Shown: positions 7,785 to 16,817 of the stretch, piece after piece | How the letters are laid out: the number at the start of each line of letters is the position of its first letter | Position numbering within the stretch: position 1 is the stretch's first letter | NCBI GenBank assembly: GCA_029938135.1 | Contig: JAPYOO010000013.1 | Span: 1 to 42,328, forward strand | Direction: 5' to 3' | Source: Bermanella sp. | GTDB lineage: Bacteria; Pseudomonadota; Gammaproteobacteria; Pseudomonadales; Oceanobacteraceae | Length of the DNA stretch: 42,328 nt | Notes under the pieces: model-generated | Told to the model about the DNA's origin: nothing | The model's input: the letters and a program-made list of their open reading frames with translations, nothing else | Database searches by the model: none | Made by a program: the position numbers and the translations under genes

Positions 7785-8204
7785 TTAGTCAATACTTTTC
7801 TGAACCCCATAAAAAGGGACCTGCTTTTTTCCAATCATGATACTGCCGGGTGGTTCAGGCCATAGATATACATCTTGAACTCTCACGCCTTGTGGGAATT
7901 TCAAAAAACCTGCATTAAATTTAGCGGGAAACTCATGAGCTGGAAAATACCAACCCAACAGGGTTTGGCCATTAAAAATAAGCAACCAGCGAATAGGCAG
8001 GTAATCATCCCCCACCCGCTCTAACCCAACAACCGACGTGGTATCGCTGCTTCCAAAATAATAAAGACTTACCAGCTGACGGCCATCACCTAATAGCTCA
8101 GGTTTCTGCTGCTGAATTAAAACATGAGCTTGCTTAGCATCAAAAGAAAATGCGAGCTGACTTAAAAGTACAATGGCTATCAATAATAGCGTCCTTGCCA
8201 TCAC
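7785..8204 (-). CDS. Exported protein of unknown function
   Basis: A 139-residue protein with a clear signal peptide, MMARTLLLIAIVLLSQLAFS, predicting cleavage near residue 20 and a periplasmic location. The mature part is beta-rich (DYLPIRWLLIFNGQTLLGWYFPAHEFPAKF) and lacks cysteines. I do not recognise a family. AGGAG lies 8 nt before the first ATG, inside the end of the rhlB gene, so it is translated as part of the epmC-rhlB-xni-pdxB run. Either of two adjacent ATG codons may start it. Confidence 0.75.
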   Translation of the reverse strand: MMARTLLLIAIVLLSQLAFSFDAKQAHVLIQQQKPELLGDGRQLVSLYYFGSSDTTSVVGLERVGDDYLPIRWLLIFNGQTLLGWYFPAHEFPAKFNAGFLKFPQGVRVQDVYLWPEPPGSIMIGKKQVPFYGVQKSID

Positions 8205-8206
8205 CG

Positions 8207-9550
8207 TTACTCCTGCGGCGGCAATTCGGTTACGATTTTATTACCTAGGTATTTTTCTAAGTCCATTAAGCCGTAGGCTTCGTATTCATCCACAAAGGTA
8301 ATGGCAGTGCCAGTAGATCCCGCACGCCCTGTACGGCCAATTCTGTGCACGTAATCTTCTGGGTCATCGGGTAAGTTATAGTTAAATACATGACTTACGC
8401 CATCAACATGAATACCGCGACCCGCTACATCTGTGGCCACCAAAATAGTTTTATCAAATTTCTTAAAACGCTCTAAGGTAGCCGTGCGTTTATTCTGAGC
8501 GACTTCACCACTTAATAACATCGCATCCAAACCCATACGATTTAAACGGGCAGCCAGATCACGGGTAGTATCGCGGCGATTGGCAAAAATAATAGCGCGC
8601 CCTACTCCCTCAGATTTTAAAATACCCGCCAGCACTTTGTCTTTTTCTGTTTCCTGAATAATATAAAACTTTTGATCGACAGTATCGGTTGCCACCGACT
8701 CAGGTTCAATTTCCACCTGTCTAGGTTTATGCGTCCAGCTCTCACTTAACGCTATAACATCAAACGGATACGTTGCACTAAACAATTGAGTTTGGCGCAA
8801 GTTTTTTTCTGGGGTAGCACCAATAATACGCTTAAGGTCAGGAATAAATCCCATATCAAGCATACGGTCCGCTTCATCTATTACCAGCATTTCAACCTGA
8901 TCTAAAAACACCACTTTTTGGTTAAGAAAATCAAGTAGTCGACCTGGAGTTGCAACAACTATGTCAATAACCTCATTGGTGAGTTTCACACGCTGTTTTT
9001 CATAATCCATACCGCCAAGCACCGTCATGACGTTCAGGCCAGTGTACTTACCCAAGCTCTTAGCATCTGCCGCTATTTGCATAGCAAGCTCTCGCGTGGG
9101 CGCCACAATCAGCGCACGAGGTTCACTTACAAATCGTTCAGAAGGGGCGCTGGTTAATAATTTTTGCATCACCGTAACCAAAAAAGCGGCCGTTTTACCC
9201 GTGCCGGTTTGCGCTTTACCGATTATATCCAAACCCGCTAAAGTAATTGGCAAAGATTCAGCCTGAATTGGGCTTGCGTATTCAAAACCCAAATCATAGA
9301 TTCCATGAAGGATACGATCGTCTAAATCAAAGTCATGAAAGCGAGTTTTGCCCTCTTGTACCGCTACTTTGAATTGTGAAGCGTCCCACTTAGGCATCTC
9401 TTTTTTAGGCGCTTTGTTTTTAAGAGCCGCCTTAGGCTTGGGTTTAACTGATGTATTGGTAGGCTTTTTAGGTGCAGCTTTTGGGGCTGCAAGCTTTTCG
9501 GGGGCTTTTTCCTTCGATGGAAATAAGCGTTTAATCAATCCAATTGGCAT
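8207..9550 (-). CDS. rhlB: DEAD-box RNA helicase, RhlB-like
   Basis: A 447-residue DEAD-box helicase. Residues 10-57 form a Lys/Ala/Pro-rich, low-complexity tail likely to bind RNA. The Q motif is GFEYASPIQAESLP, Walker A is AQTGTGKT, then DEAD, SAT and the C-terminal HRIGRTGRAG motif. The close match of the core to RhlB, which unwinds RNA for the degradosome, and the N-terminal tail suggest a Pseudomonas-type RhlB. RhlE and SrmB are less likely alternatives. The stop codon of epmC directly abuts the ATG, and AGGAAG precedes it. Confidence 0.88.
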   Translation of the reverse strand: MPIGLIKRLFPSKEKAPEKLAAPKAAPKKPTNTSVKPKPKAALKNKAPKKEMPKWDASQFKVAVQEGKTRFHDFDLDDRILHGIYDLGFEYASPIQAESLPITLAGLDIIGKAQTGTGKTAAFLVTVMQKLLTSAPSERFVSEPRALIVAPTRELAMQIAADAKSLGKYTGLNVMTVLGGMDYEKQRVKLTNEVIDIVVATPGRLLDFLNQKVVFLDQVEMLVIDEADRMLDMGFIPDLKRIIGATPEKNLRQTQLFSATYPFDVIALSESWTHKPRQVEIEPESVATDTVDQKFYIIQETEKDKVLAGILKSEGVGRAIIFANRRDTTRDLAARLNRMGLDAMLLSGEVAQNKRTATLERFKKFDKTILVATDVAGRGIHVDGVSHVFNYNLPDDPEDYVHRIGRTGRAGSTGTAITFVDEYEAYGLMDLEKYLGNKIVTELPPQE

Positions 9551-10096
9551 TTATATTTCTTCCTGGTTAAATTCGCTCAAATCCAGAGGCTCATTGGGCC
9601 GATACTTCGCGATCAAGGCGTCACTGAACATCTTTGCTCTTTTAGGCAGACCTTGCAATAAATACTGCTGGACCTGAGCGTGTATCTTATTTTTAAATAT
9701 GGCGGTAGATGCGGCTGATTCATCCGCAGCGCCATGTAAATTATCTAAACTAACCCTAAATTTATAATGGGCCGACTGACTTAAAATCCATTCCAACGCT
9801 TGGGGTTTGACTTCAACGCTGGCGAACTCTTCTTGTTGTTTAGGGGTGCGGCCATCTGGGTTGTACCAGTAACCAAAATCAAGCAATTTACGTCGCTCGC
9901 TGCCCGCTATGCACCAGTGACTCACTTCATGCAACGCACTTGAAAAATACCCATAAGCAAAAACGACTCTATTCCAAGGATAAGCCTGACTACTGGGTAT
10001 ATAAATAGGCTCATGCCCCCCACGCACTAACTCTGTCGATAAGTCATTTTTAAAACACTGGTTAAATACTGAAATGACCTGAGAGTAACTATGCAT
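9551..10096 (-). CDS. epmC: Elongation factor P hydroxylase EpmC
   Basis: About 181 residues, matching YfcM/EpmC along its length. The enzyme hydroxylates the beta-lysylated lysine of EF-P. Key conserved segments are EPIYIPSS, VVFAYGYFSSALHEVSHWCIAGSERR, DFGYWYNPDGR and VEVKPQALEW. The HExxHW motif (HEVSHW) provides iron ligands. The ATG at 10096 is preferred over an ATG at 10111 because AGG lies a few nt before it and the known family begins here. epmA and epmB are not in the window. Confidence 0.92.
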   Translation of the reverse strand: MHSYSQVISVFNQCFKNDLSTELVRGGHEPIYIPSSQAYPWNRVVFAYGYFSSALHEVSHWCIAGSERRKLLDFGYWYNPDGRTPKQQEEFASVEVKPQALEWILSQSAHYKFRVSLDNLHGAADESAASTAIFKNKIHAQVQQYLLQGLPKRAKMFSDALIAKYRPNEPLDLSEFNQEEI

Positions 10097-10229
10097 ATTG
10101 CCTACAACCATGAAGCTGGGGGGCTTTATACCAGTTCTGCGGCCTTGCTGCCAGCGCCACCAAGGGCTATTGTAATATGGCGCGAATTCACCATACTGTG
10201 GCGGTTTTCACATACCCCTAAGAGCGTCC

Positions 10230-11582
10230 ATGCAAAGCTCCTTTATCAAACAGGCTAAACCTCTTTTAGCGCTCACATTACCCATTATGGGCACTCAGCT
10301 AGCTCAAACAGGTATGGGCGTGGTGGACACGGTTATTGCCGGTTTGGCGAGCACATTAGATTTGGCATCGATTGCCGTTGGCAGCAGTATTTGGGTACCC
10401 TTAGTGATGCTGGTTTCCGGTATAATGGTGGCATTAAGCCCCATGGTGGCGCAGGCAAAAGGGGCTAAAGATAAGGCTTTGTCAGCGACAATTTTACAAC
10501 AAGGCATGTATTTATCGCTCATCATCGGCGTACTGGCCATGTTCCTTCTTTTGTATTTAACGACCCCCTTAATGCAGTTAATGGGGGTAACCCAAGACAT
10601 TCAAGTGACCACCCAAGAATATTTAACCTACATAGCCTACGGTCTTCCTGCTGTAGCGGTGCATCAAGCATTGCGGTCTTACAGTGAAGCCATTAATTTA
10701 ACGCAACCTGTTACTGTCATTGCCATATTTGGCCTGCTTTTAAACATTCCACTTAACTTGATTTTTGTATTTGGTTACGGGCCAATAGAAGCCATGGGGG
10801 GACCTGGCTGCGGATTAGCCAGCTGCATTATATTTTATTTACTGGCCATTCTTTTAGCCCTGTACACACTCGTTAGCCGCTACCACCAAAACGTTAACCC
10901 TCTTAAAAATTTCACCCTACCCCAAAGTAAATTCATGATCAGTATTTTGGCATTGGGTTTACCCATAGGTTTAGCCATATTTGTGGAAGTAAGCCTGTTT
11001 TGTATCATTGCATTATTTATTGCAAGGCTCGGCCCAGATGTCGTGGCGGCCCATCAAATCACACTGAATATATCCTCTCTTCTCTTTATGGTGCCATTAA
11101 GTTTGGCTTTAGCTCTAACCGTACGCGTAGGCCAGGAACTGGGACGCGGAAACAGCGAAGCCGCGAGGGCCTGCTGGATTACAGGTTTAAAAATAAATCT
11201 TCTATTTTCAACCTGTAATGCCTGCGTTCTTATATTTTTAGGGCACAGCATTGTCTCGCTTTACAGTCCCGACGAAAGCGTCATTCAACTAGCCAGCCAC
11301 TTACTTTTATATGCCGCCTTGTTTCAAATAAGTGATGGCTTGCAGGTGGCCTGTGCAGGCGCTTTACGAGGTTATAAAGATACAATGATCACGCTTGTAT
11401 TAACCGTCACTTCATTTTGGCTGCTCGCATTACCTTTTGGCTACTATTTAGGTTTAAGCGGAAACGCACCCTGGGGTGCAGAGGGATTCTGGATTGGCCT
11501 AGTACTGGGTTTAAGCATTAATGCCATACTACTTTTAACACGCCTTAGGAGAGTCAGTTCTAAGGCCTTATTACGTTCATGA
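10230..11582 (+). CDS. norM: MATE-family multidrug/Na+ antiporter, NorM-like
   Basis: A 450-residue polytopic protein with about 12 hydrophobic helices, the usual MATE length. The N-terminal half begins LALTLPIMGTQLAQTGMGVVDTVIAGLAS, with the family's Gln and Asp positions. The second half repeats the fold from ILALGLPIGLAIFVEVSLF, with VVAAHQITLNISSLLFMVPLSLALALTVRVGQELG, a strong NorM signature. It exports cationic drugs using a sodium or proton gradient. The substrate is not predictable. It is divergent from epmC. Confidence 0.93.
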   Translation: MQSSFIKQAKPLLALTLPIMGTQLAQTGMGVVDTVIAGLASTLDLASIAVGSSIWVPLVMLVSGIMVALSPMVAQAKGAKDKALSATILQQGMYLSLIIGVLAMFLLLYLTTPLMQLMGVTQDIQVTTQEYLTYIAYGLPAVAVHQALRSYSEAINLTQPVTVIAIFGLLLNIPLNLIFVFGYGPIEAMGGPGCGLASCIIFYLLAILLALYTLVSRYHQNVNPLKNFTLPQSKFMISILALGLPIGLAIFVEVSLFCIIALFIARLGPDVVAAHQITLNISSLLFMVPLSLALALTVRVGQELGRGNSEAARACWITGLKINLLFSTCNACVLIFLGHSIVSLYSPDESVIQLASHLLLYAALFQISDGLQVACAGALRGYKDTMITLVLTVTSFWLLALPFGYYLGLSGNAPWGAEGFWIGLVLGLSINAILLLTRLRRVSSKALLRS

Positions 11583-11708
11583 AGAGCATCCTTACCGTAA
11601 GCTATTAAGAGTTACTTGGTTATTCAAATCGGTTCATAGCCGTTATCCCAGAAGGCCTATACTAAAACTATGTGCAGGAAGCAGTCGCAACATAGTCTTG
11701 GAGTTTAT

Positions 11709-12377
11709 ATGGCCAAACCAGCCGATGTTATTGATTTTAGGCAACACAAGCTTAACGTTAAACCCACCATACGCAGACTCATTCCCGAGCTAGATGGCTT
11801 GGAAATGCTCTACACCAATGATAGTTCGGATCAAATATTCAACTTAAAGATACTTTGTTGGGCCATTTGGAGCGATGGCCATGTAGATGCCATGGTGCCT
11901 TGGATTAATAAACTAGTGCCTTGTCGCAGCTTAAACGATCCATTAAATGGTCACTGGGAAGGCTACATGGATCCTGCTACCGGAAAAATTCTGTTTGATG
12001 CCCCTGATTATAAAGCTAATTTTTTAATAGAAAGCGTTCAATACTACCCTCAGGATGGGTGCGACCATGAGCAAATAATACAAGAAATCCCCGATATAAT
12101 TGGCAGCCACGCTGTTTTCTCACACGACCAATTTGATACATTTAACATTCAAGAGATTCATAGCTGGAGGCTTTATGCTGACGGCAGTTTATTGGGTATG
12201 GCGGTAGAGGCCGACCACATACATAGTACGCCCGTTTTGCCTGGCGATGAATGCCTATACAGCGTACTCCATCGCAAAGACTTTCATTATTTCTTTCAAA
12301 ATAATATTGCCAATAAAATCAAAGCCAAAGACCCCGATGCACTGGCCGCAATGGCTCATTTATCTGAGCATAATTAA
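11709..12377 (+). CDS. Unknown soluble protein, 222 residues
   Basis: I do not recognise it. The protein is acidic and aromatic-rich. It has no signal peptide or transmembrane segment. The segment LKILCWAIWSDGHVDAMVPWINKLVPC, and later IHSWRLYADGSLLGMAVEADHI, look like two related halves of a beta-rich fold. The ATG at 11709 is chosen because GGAG lies 6 nt upstream; the frame stays open 13 codons further up. It precedes the GT51 gene by 92 nt on the same strand. Function is open. Confidence 0.75.
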   Translation: MAKPADVIDFRQHKLNVKPTIRRLIPELDGLEMLYTNDSSDQIFNLKILCWAIWSDGHVDAMVPWINKLVPCRSLNDPLNGHWEGYMDPATGKILFDAPDYKANFLIESVQYYPQDGCDHEQIIQEIPDIIGSHAVFSHDQFDTFNIQEIHSWRLYADGSLLGMAVEADHIHSTPVLPGDECLYSVLHRKDFHYFFQNNIANKIKAKDPDALAAMAHLSEHN

Positions 12378-12469
12378 CCTACACAGAACCCTATTACTCC
12401 ACTGGCGCCACACTGGCTTAGTGGAGCAATTTGCGTTAGCGTTACAGTTTTCTATTGTTGGTAAATTTC

Positions 12470-13327
12470 ATGTGGCGCTTTTTGGATGACGCTTTAAACG
12501 ACTTAGAGGTTAACCCTTGGTTACGCCTGCGTAATCGGGCCATTCGTATAATCCTTAGCCCCTACAAATTATTCATGTCCATTTTGGTGGTAACCGGAGC
12601 ATTGGTATGGCTATTAACTGGCATCATGGCTTTTACCGCATTCACTTTATTGGAAAGCCTTCCCCACTTTGAACAACTGGGTATGGAAGGCGCTAAAAAA
12701 GATGTGGTTAAACACTTAGAGTGGCGATTACGCGAAGCTGATAAACCCATCAAGGTTAACTGGGTAGACCTTGAGCAAGTAAATCGAGAGTCATTATATG
12801 CCATTGTTATGAGCGAAGATGGCGATTTTTTTAATCATCAAGGCATAGACTACGATGCACTTATCAATGCCATCGGTGAAAACATTAAACGTAGAGAGTG
12901 GAGTTTTGGCGCCAGCACCATCAGCCAACAAACCATAAAGAATATTTATCTCACATCCAATAAAACCCTACATCGAAAACTAAAGGAAGTTATCGCCACC
13001 TCCAGACTTGAAAAACACCTAACTAAAAATGAAATCTTAGAGCTGTATTTAAATTTAGTGGAATTTGGCCCAGACATATATGGCATTCATGATGCTGCTC
13101 GCTACTATTTCAATACCAGCACCGAGCAACTTAATGCCGCGCAAGGAGCATTCCTGGCTCTTTTAATGCCTAGCCCACGCAAATACCATTTCACTATTTT
13201 TAAAAATAAACACATGGCCAAGCGCCATAAGAGAAAATATCGACGTATTTTACAAGACCTTCGTTTTAAGGAGTACATCAGTCCCAAGCAATACCAAAGA
13301 TATCTAACATGGCCCTTTTTTCAATAA
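12470..13327 (+). CDS. Monofunctional peptidoglycan glycosyltransferase (GT51), MtgA-like
   Basis: A 285-residue protein with one N-terminal transmembrane segment (about 35-60) and a GT51 domain (about 105-240). It polymerises lipid II into glycan strands at the outer face of the inner membrane. The catalytic Glu116 is in MSEDGDFFNHQGID. The lipid II motif is GASTISQQTIKN (147-158), where families usually have GGSTI. The ILELYLNLVEFG and YYFNTSTEQLNAAQGAFLALLMPSPRKY blocks are intact. There is no transpeptidase domain. ATG 12470 is used; a TTG five codons earlier is less likely. It is longer than MtgA of E. coli, mainly at the N-terminus. Confidence 0.88.
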   Translation: MWRFLDDALNDLEVNPWLRLRNRAIRIILSPYKLFMSILVVTGALVWLLTGIMAFTAFTLLESLPHFEQLGMEGAKKDVVKHLEWRLREADKPIKVNWVDLEQVNRESLYAIVMSEDGDFFNHQGIDYDALINAIGENIKRREWSFGASTISQQTIKNIYLTSNKTLHRKLKEVIATSRLEKHLTKNEILELYLNLVEFGPDIYGIHDAARYYFNTSTEQLNAAQGAFLALLMPSPRKYHFTIFKNKHMAKRHKRKYRRILQDLRFKEYISPKQYQRYLTWPFFQ

Positions 13328-13432
13328 CCAACCAGTCATTAAGCGCCACTCTTGTCGTTAATTGATCTAACGACTTGCACGACTTTTACCTAGCGGTACA
13401 CTCACCAAAATTATTCTTATAAAGCCTACACT

Positions 13433-14245
13433 ATGACTCACTTCATTCAAAAATCTGTACTCATTATTATATTCCTTCACTTGTGGGGCTGTGCTGCCAG
13501 TACCCCTGTGCTACTGGCAGGTGCTGGCAACCATCAATTATTAAAATACCAGCAGAGTAAAAGACTGAGAGCGGCCGCGGCATTACACCAAGAGCCTGAT
13601 TTACTGACGTATTCTGTAATGGGCATCAGTGAAAATCGCAGCACAGAGGTGATCAATACTTACCTACTCGGTTATGGGAAGACGGATTACAGTCAAGATA
13701 TGAAAAGTATCGCCCTATACCAAGTGGCAATTATCTATATGAATCAATTAAATGAACAACGGGACGATGAAAAGGCAAAGCTATATTTTCACCGCCACCT
13801 AATTGAATTTCCGTACAGTATCCTGCAAGAACGGGTAGAAAAGCACCTTAAAGTCATCGAAAGCAGAAAACTGCAAAGCGTTCAATTCACACCCAAGCAA
13901 ATCATAGCAAGGCTCGATACTCAATTACTGCTAAGCAAACCTATCGTGTCTTACGATGAAGAGCTCACTCCCATGAGTCAGCGGGCCATTGAACAAGATC
14001 GCTTAGAAGATGCCAATGGGGTTTATATTACTGTGTATGAAAATCCAGGCTCCAGTGACAGCATTAAAGCCAAATCCCTTTACCAGCTGGGGCTTATTTA
14101 TATGAGCAGCAATAATAATAAAAGCAGCATCAATAAATCATCTTACTTCTTCCGTAAAATCATTGAAGAATTCCCAGATAGTAAACTGGCGGTAAAAGCT
14201 CAAAGGCGCATTAGCAAGTTGGTCAACCAACAACCAGCCATTTAA
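13433..14245 (+). CDS. Putative lipoprotein with tetratricopeptide-like repeats
   Basis: A 270-residue protein with a hydrophobic N-terminus ending LHLWGC, a near-lipobox with Trp at -2, so lipid attachment at Cys20 is likely but not certain. Two related helical units, ALYQVAIIYMNQLNEQ...KLYFHRHLIEFPYS and LYQLGLIYMSSNNN...SYFFRKIIEEFPDS, resemble TPR/Sel1-type repeats as in BamD or YbgF-like proteins. The cell location would be the inner face of the outer membrane or the inner membrane. It follows the GT51 gene by 105 nt. A link with peptidoglycan synthesis is conjecture. Confidence 0.7.
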   Translation: MTHFIQKSVLIIIFLHLWGCAASTPVLLAGAGNHQLLKYQQSKRLRAAAALHQEPDLLTYSVMGISENRSTEVINTYLLGYGKTDYSQDMKSIALYQVAIIYMNQLNEQRDDEKAKLYFHRHLIEFPYSILQERVEKHLKVIESRKLQSVQFTPKQIIARLDTQLLLSKPIVSYDEELTPMSQRAIEQDRLEDANGVYITVYENPGSSDSIKAKSLYQLGLIYMSSNNNKSSINKSSYFFRKIIEEFPDSKLAVKAQRRISKLVNQQPAI

Positions 14246-14255
14246 TAATGGGCAT

Positions 14256-14285
14256 AAAAAAGCCAGAGCATTCTCTGGCTTTTTT
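14256..14285. terminator. Rho-independent terminator, probably bidirectional
   Basis: AGCCAGAG (14261-14268), a CATT loop and CTCTGGCT (14273-14280) form a perfect 8-bp stem. A5 lies on the left and T5 on the right. It ends the lipoprotein transcript at 14245 and can also serve the convergent gene at 14336. Confidence 0.9.
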
Positions 14286-14335
14286 ATGTACTAGAATAAA
14301 CCGCCACTTTTATATGACGGTTTTATTCCACCGGC

Positions 14336-15043
14336 TTAATTTTGTATTTTACAGTTACGCCATTCACAGCGAACCAGCATGAATGTTTTATCGCTGCACA
14401 CAGCCTCTAAAATTTCATTTGGGCCATCTGCTTTAAGAGAGCGTACCTTAGGATTTACACACCCCTCACGCTTTACCATACGCTCAACGATATAGGCGCT
14501 GCGAGAGTACTTTTTAGCCTTTTTACGCTCTATACGGCTAATATTTAAAAGATGGTCATCACCCTGCATCTCTTGAGTCTGCTGAAGCTTCACCAGCATT
14601 TCAAAGAGTTCAGTATCTTCGCTTAAATCCATTTCACCATCACGGTATTCAGACATCATACTTAAACACGTATCCTCTTTATCACCGTCGCTTAATAAAT
14701 CAGCCACCCTCTGCTCAGCTTCTGACACAATATCGAACGTCAGCCCCATAGCATATCGTGCACCCGTTTCTTGACGGTCGTTAGTCAGGGTCACAAGGTT
14801 ATAACTTAGACCGTAATCGGCGGCCTCCACTAGATTACCATTGCGCTTCCACCAGCTTCTGTACCCTCGTAATGCCGCTTGTTTAGCCGCCACACTTACT
14901 TTACTGCATTGATCGGTTAATTTTCGTACCGCCACGTCATTCACTAAAGCATAGCTAATCGCTTGCTCTTGGGGGGTTCTAGAAACGCCACTACAGGCTG
15001 CCAATGCTAATAAACTTAAAAAAATCACCACGCGCTGAATCAC
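14336..15043 (-). CDS. Putative lipoprotein of unknown function
   Basis: A 235-residue protein with the signal peptide MIQRVVIFLSLLALAAC. The LAAC lipobox is good and gives acylated Cys17. The mature part is helical and charged, with a few cysteines in the C-terminal half (DTCLSMMSEY, REGCVNPK, AVCSDKTFMLVRCEWRNC), including a cluster of three near the end that may form disulfides. I do not recognise the family. The start is GTG, with AGGAG at normal spacing. The gene stands alone on the minus strand. Confidence 0.75.
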   Translation of the reverse strand: MIQRVVIFLSLLALAACSGVSRTPQEQAISYALVNDVAVRKLTDQCSKVSVAAKQAALRGYRSWWKRNGNLVEAADYGLSYNLVTLTNDRQETGARYAMGLTFDIVSEAEQRVADLLSDGDKEDTCLSMMSEYRDGEMDLSEDTELFEMLVKLQQTQEMQGDDHLLNISRIERKKAKKYSRSAYIVERMVKREGCVNPKVRSLKADGPNEILEAVCSDKTFMLVRCEWRNCKIQN

Positions 15044-15170
15044 GAAATACTCCTACTTTGGATACCTAGGTTAATTAATCACTTTGATCCCAACGGAACA
15101 CAGAGATCAACAAAGGCACTCTTATTGATTAAAGGCTCATAATTGCAATTTTCCGGAGGTTTGTCAGCTT

Positions 15171-15407
15171 TTACAGGGATTTAGACCATGCCACTATGTT
15201 TTCTTCGTCAAATGGCCAAAATAGCTCTTGGCCAGATTCACTGCGCAATACAGGAATAGCCAACCCATATTGCTCCACCAGCCCGTCTACATTGGCTATA
15301 TCTATCTTTTCGACGGTATAACCCAGCTCAGGAGCCAATAGCCGTATTTTTTTTTCGGCAACATCACATAAGTGACAACCAGAGGTACCCAATAATTGAA
15401 TATTCAC
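15171..15407 (-). CDS. Glutaredoxin-like (DUF836) protein
   Basis: A 78-residue protein with a thioredoxin-fold core. GTSGCHLCDVAEKKI has a CxxC active site (Cys11, Cys14), and the cis-proline loop is AIPVLRS. Short glutaredoxin-like proteins of this type (DUF836/COG0695) occur widely in gammaproteobacteria with little assigned function. There is no signal peptide, so it is cytoplasmic. It is 48 nt downstream of the DUF5610-like gene's stop on the same strand. Confidence 0.85.
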   Translation of the reverse strand: MNIQLLGTSGCHLCDVAEKKIRLLAPELGYTVEKIDIANVDGLVEQYGLAIPVLRSESGQELFWPFDEENIVAWSKSL

Positions 15408-15454
15408 AATCTACCCGCGCTAGATAAAGGAGCACAGATTACCACGGGCCGAGG

Positions 15455-16582
15455 TTAGGCTGCCATTTTATCTAGCATAGGCCTTAATAGGTCATGCAAC
15501 TTTGGATTGTCATCCATTTGCTTAAATAAACTTTCCAATAATTCTCTTGGCTGCTGAAACTGGTTAGCAACTTCTTTAGCGTCTTGTAATCCCGATGCAA
15601 ACTGTCCTAAAGGCGCCATAAGCCCTCTGGGTAATGTATCTGACTGACCATAATCGGCCACTCCTGTAAATTGATGAGCACTCACCTGTTGCTGGCGTAA
15701 ATTTAAACTAAATTGCGCTATTTGATCACCATCGCTTTCCAACTCCAAAGCCATGTCGAATGCTGTACTTAAGTCCCCGTCATAAAACTCTTTAGCCAGG
15801 TCATTCACCTGCCCCACTAAATCTTCAATGGCACTCATTTCATCTTCGTTCAGGTCCCCTTCCACACTGAATGAATAACCGGAACTGTAATCCTGGGCAA
15901 AACTTTGCACGCTTATAGATTGTTGGCCATTGTCACTATTGTACGATTGTTTTTGTGTTTCTAATTCGGTCATAGCAGTAATGGTGACTTTATCCCCCTC
16001 TTGAGTAATCAACTCAAATGAAAAGCTGTTTTTCTGTCTTTCATAACTTTGCTCAAAGGATCTTACAATTGAGGCTTGTTCGGCCACAGGTCCATTATCA
16101 CTGTCGTCATCTTCACTAGCAGGCACCGCAAACAATGCCTCTGCGATGTCATCAATACCCTGATAGATGCCGGATTCAGCGCTATCAATTTTTTCACTCA
16201 ATTCGTCGGTTAATTTGCCTGCACTTTGGATTTGCTCGCGTGCCTGAGAGAATCCGGTTTCAACGCCGCTACGGGCAGCCTCTACCATGCCCTGCAATTC
16301 TTCATCTGACGCCCCATTGGCAGCAGCCTGCTCTATGCGTTTATTGACATGCTTGAGAACGGTATCCATTACCGCGTCAACATCAAACAGGGCTTTTTTA
16401 ACGGTTTGCTCCGGACGCAATTCAAGCCCCATATTTTCTTTAAGGCTTTGCATTAAGCTGTCATGAGAAGAATGCTCTGAGCCCGATCCATACCCCCCTT
16501 TTATATGGGGCTGAATAGCGGGCTCACGATCAGCTCGAAAAAACGACTGAGATTGAAAAAGAGAAGCGGAGACCGTAATCAT
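15455..16582 (-). CDS. DUF5610-like protein of unknown function
   Basis: About 375 residues, starting MITVSASLFQSQSFF at the chosen ATG; an upstream ATG at 16657 would add 25 residues and has no better ribosome site. The block RPEQTVKKALFDVDAVMDTVLKHVNKRIEQ...DEELQGMVEAARSGVETGFSQARE resembles DUF5610. The protein is acidic, rich in Gln and Ser, without a signal peptide or transmembrane helix. The sequence shows a helical central region and a beta-like segment at the middle (ELITQEGDKVTITAMTELETQ). Function is unknown, although such proteins are sometimes found near surface and motility genes. Confidence 0.7.
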   Translation of the reverse strand: MITVSASLFQSQSFFRADREPAIQPHIKGGYGSGSEHSSHDSLMQSLKENMGLELRPEQTVKKALFDVDAVMDTVLKHVNKRIEQAAANGASDEELQGMVEAARSGVETGFSQAREQIQSAGKLTDELSEKIDSAESGIYQGIDDIAEALFAVPASEDDDSDNGPVAEQASIVRSFEQSYERQKNSFSFELITQEGDKVTITAMTELETQKQSYNSDNGQQSISVQSFAQDYSSGYSFSVEGDLNEDEMSAIEDLVGQVNDLAKEFYDGDLSTAFDMALELESDGDQIAQFSLNLRQQQVSAHQFTGVADYGQSDTLPRGLMAPLGQFASGLQDAKEVANQFQQPRELLESLFKQMDDNPKLHDLLRPMLDKMAA

Positions 16583-16817
16583 GGCTATGTACTCTTGGCA
16601 TTTGTCATAAACATCGGCAAAATTTTGAAAAACTTTAGCATCATTTTGAAAGATCATGATGCTTTTACTGCACCTAACACGACTGTTCTACAATCCAAAA
16701 ATCACCAAAATTAAAATGTGACGTAGTTCACGTTTTAATGACTGACGAGGTTAATTCAAGCTGATAATATCGTTTTGTTACATTTGCTTACAAAAACTAA
16801 CAATAAAAAGAAACGAT

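Noticed and set aside
12247-12489. 80-codon frame between the unknown gene and GT51
   Set aside because: Overlaps the end of the 222-residue gene and the GT51 start in another frame, with no ribosome site or motif.
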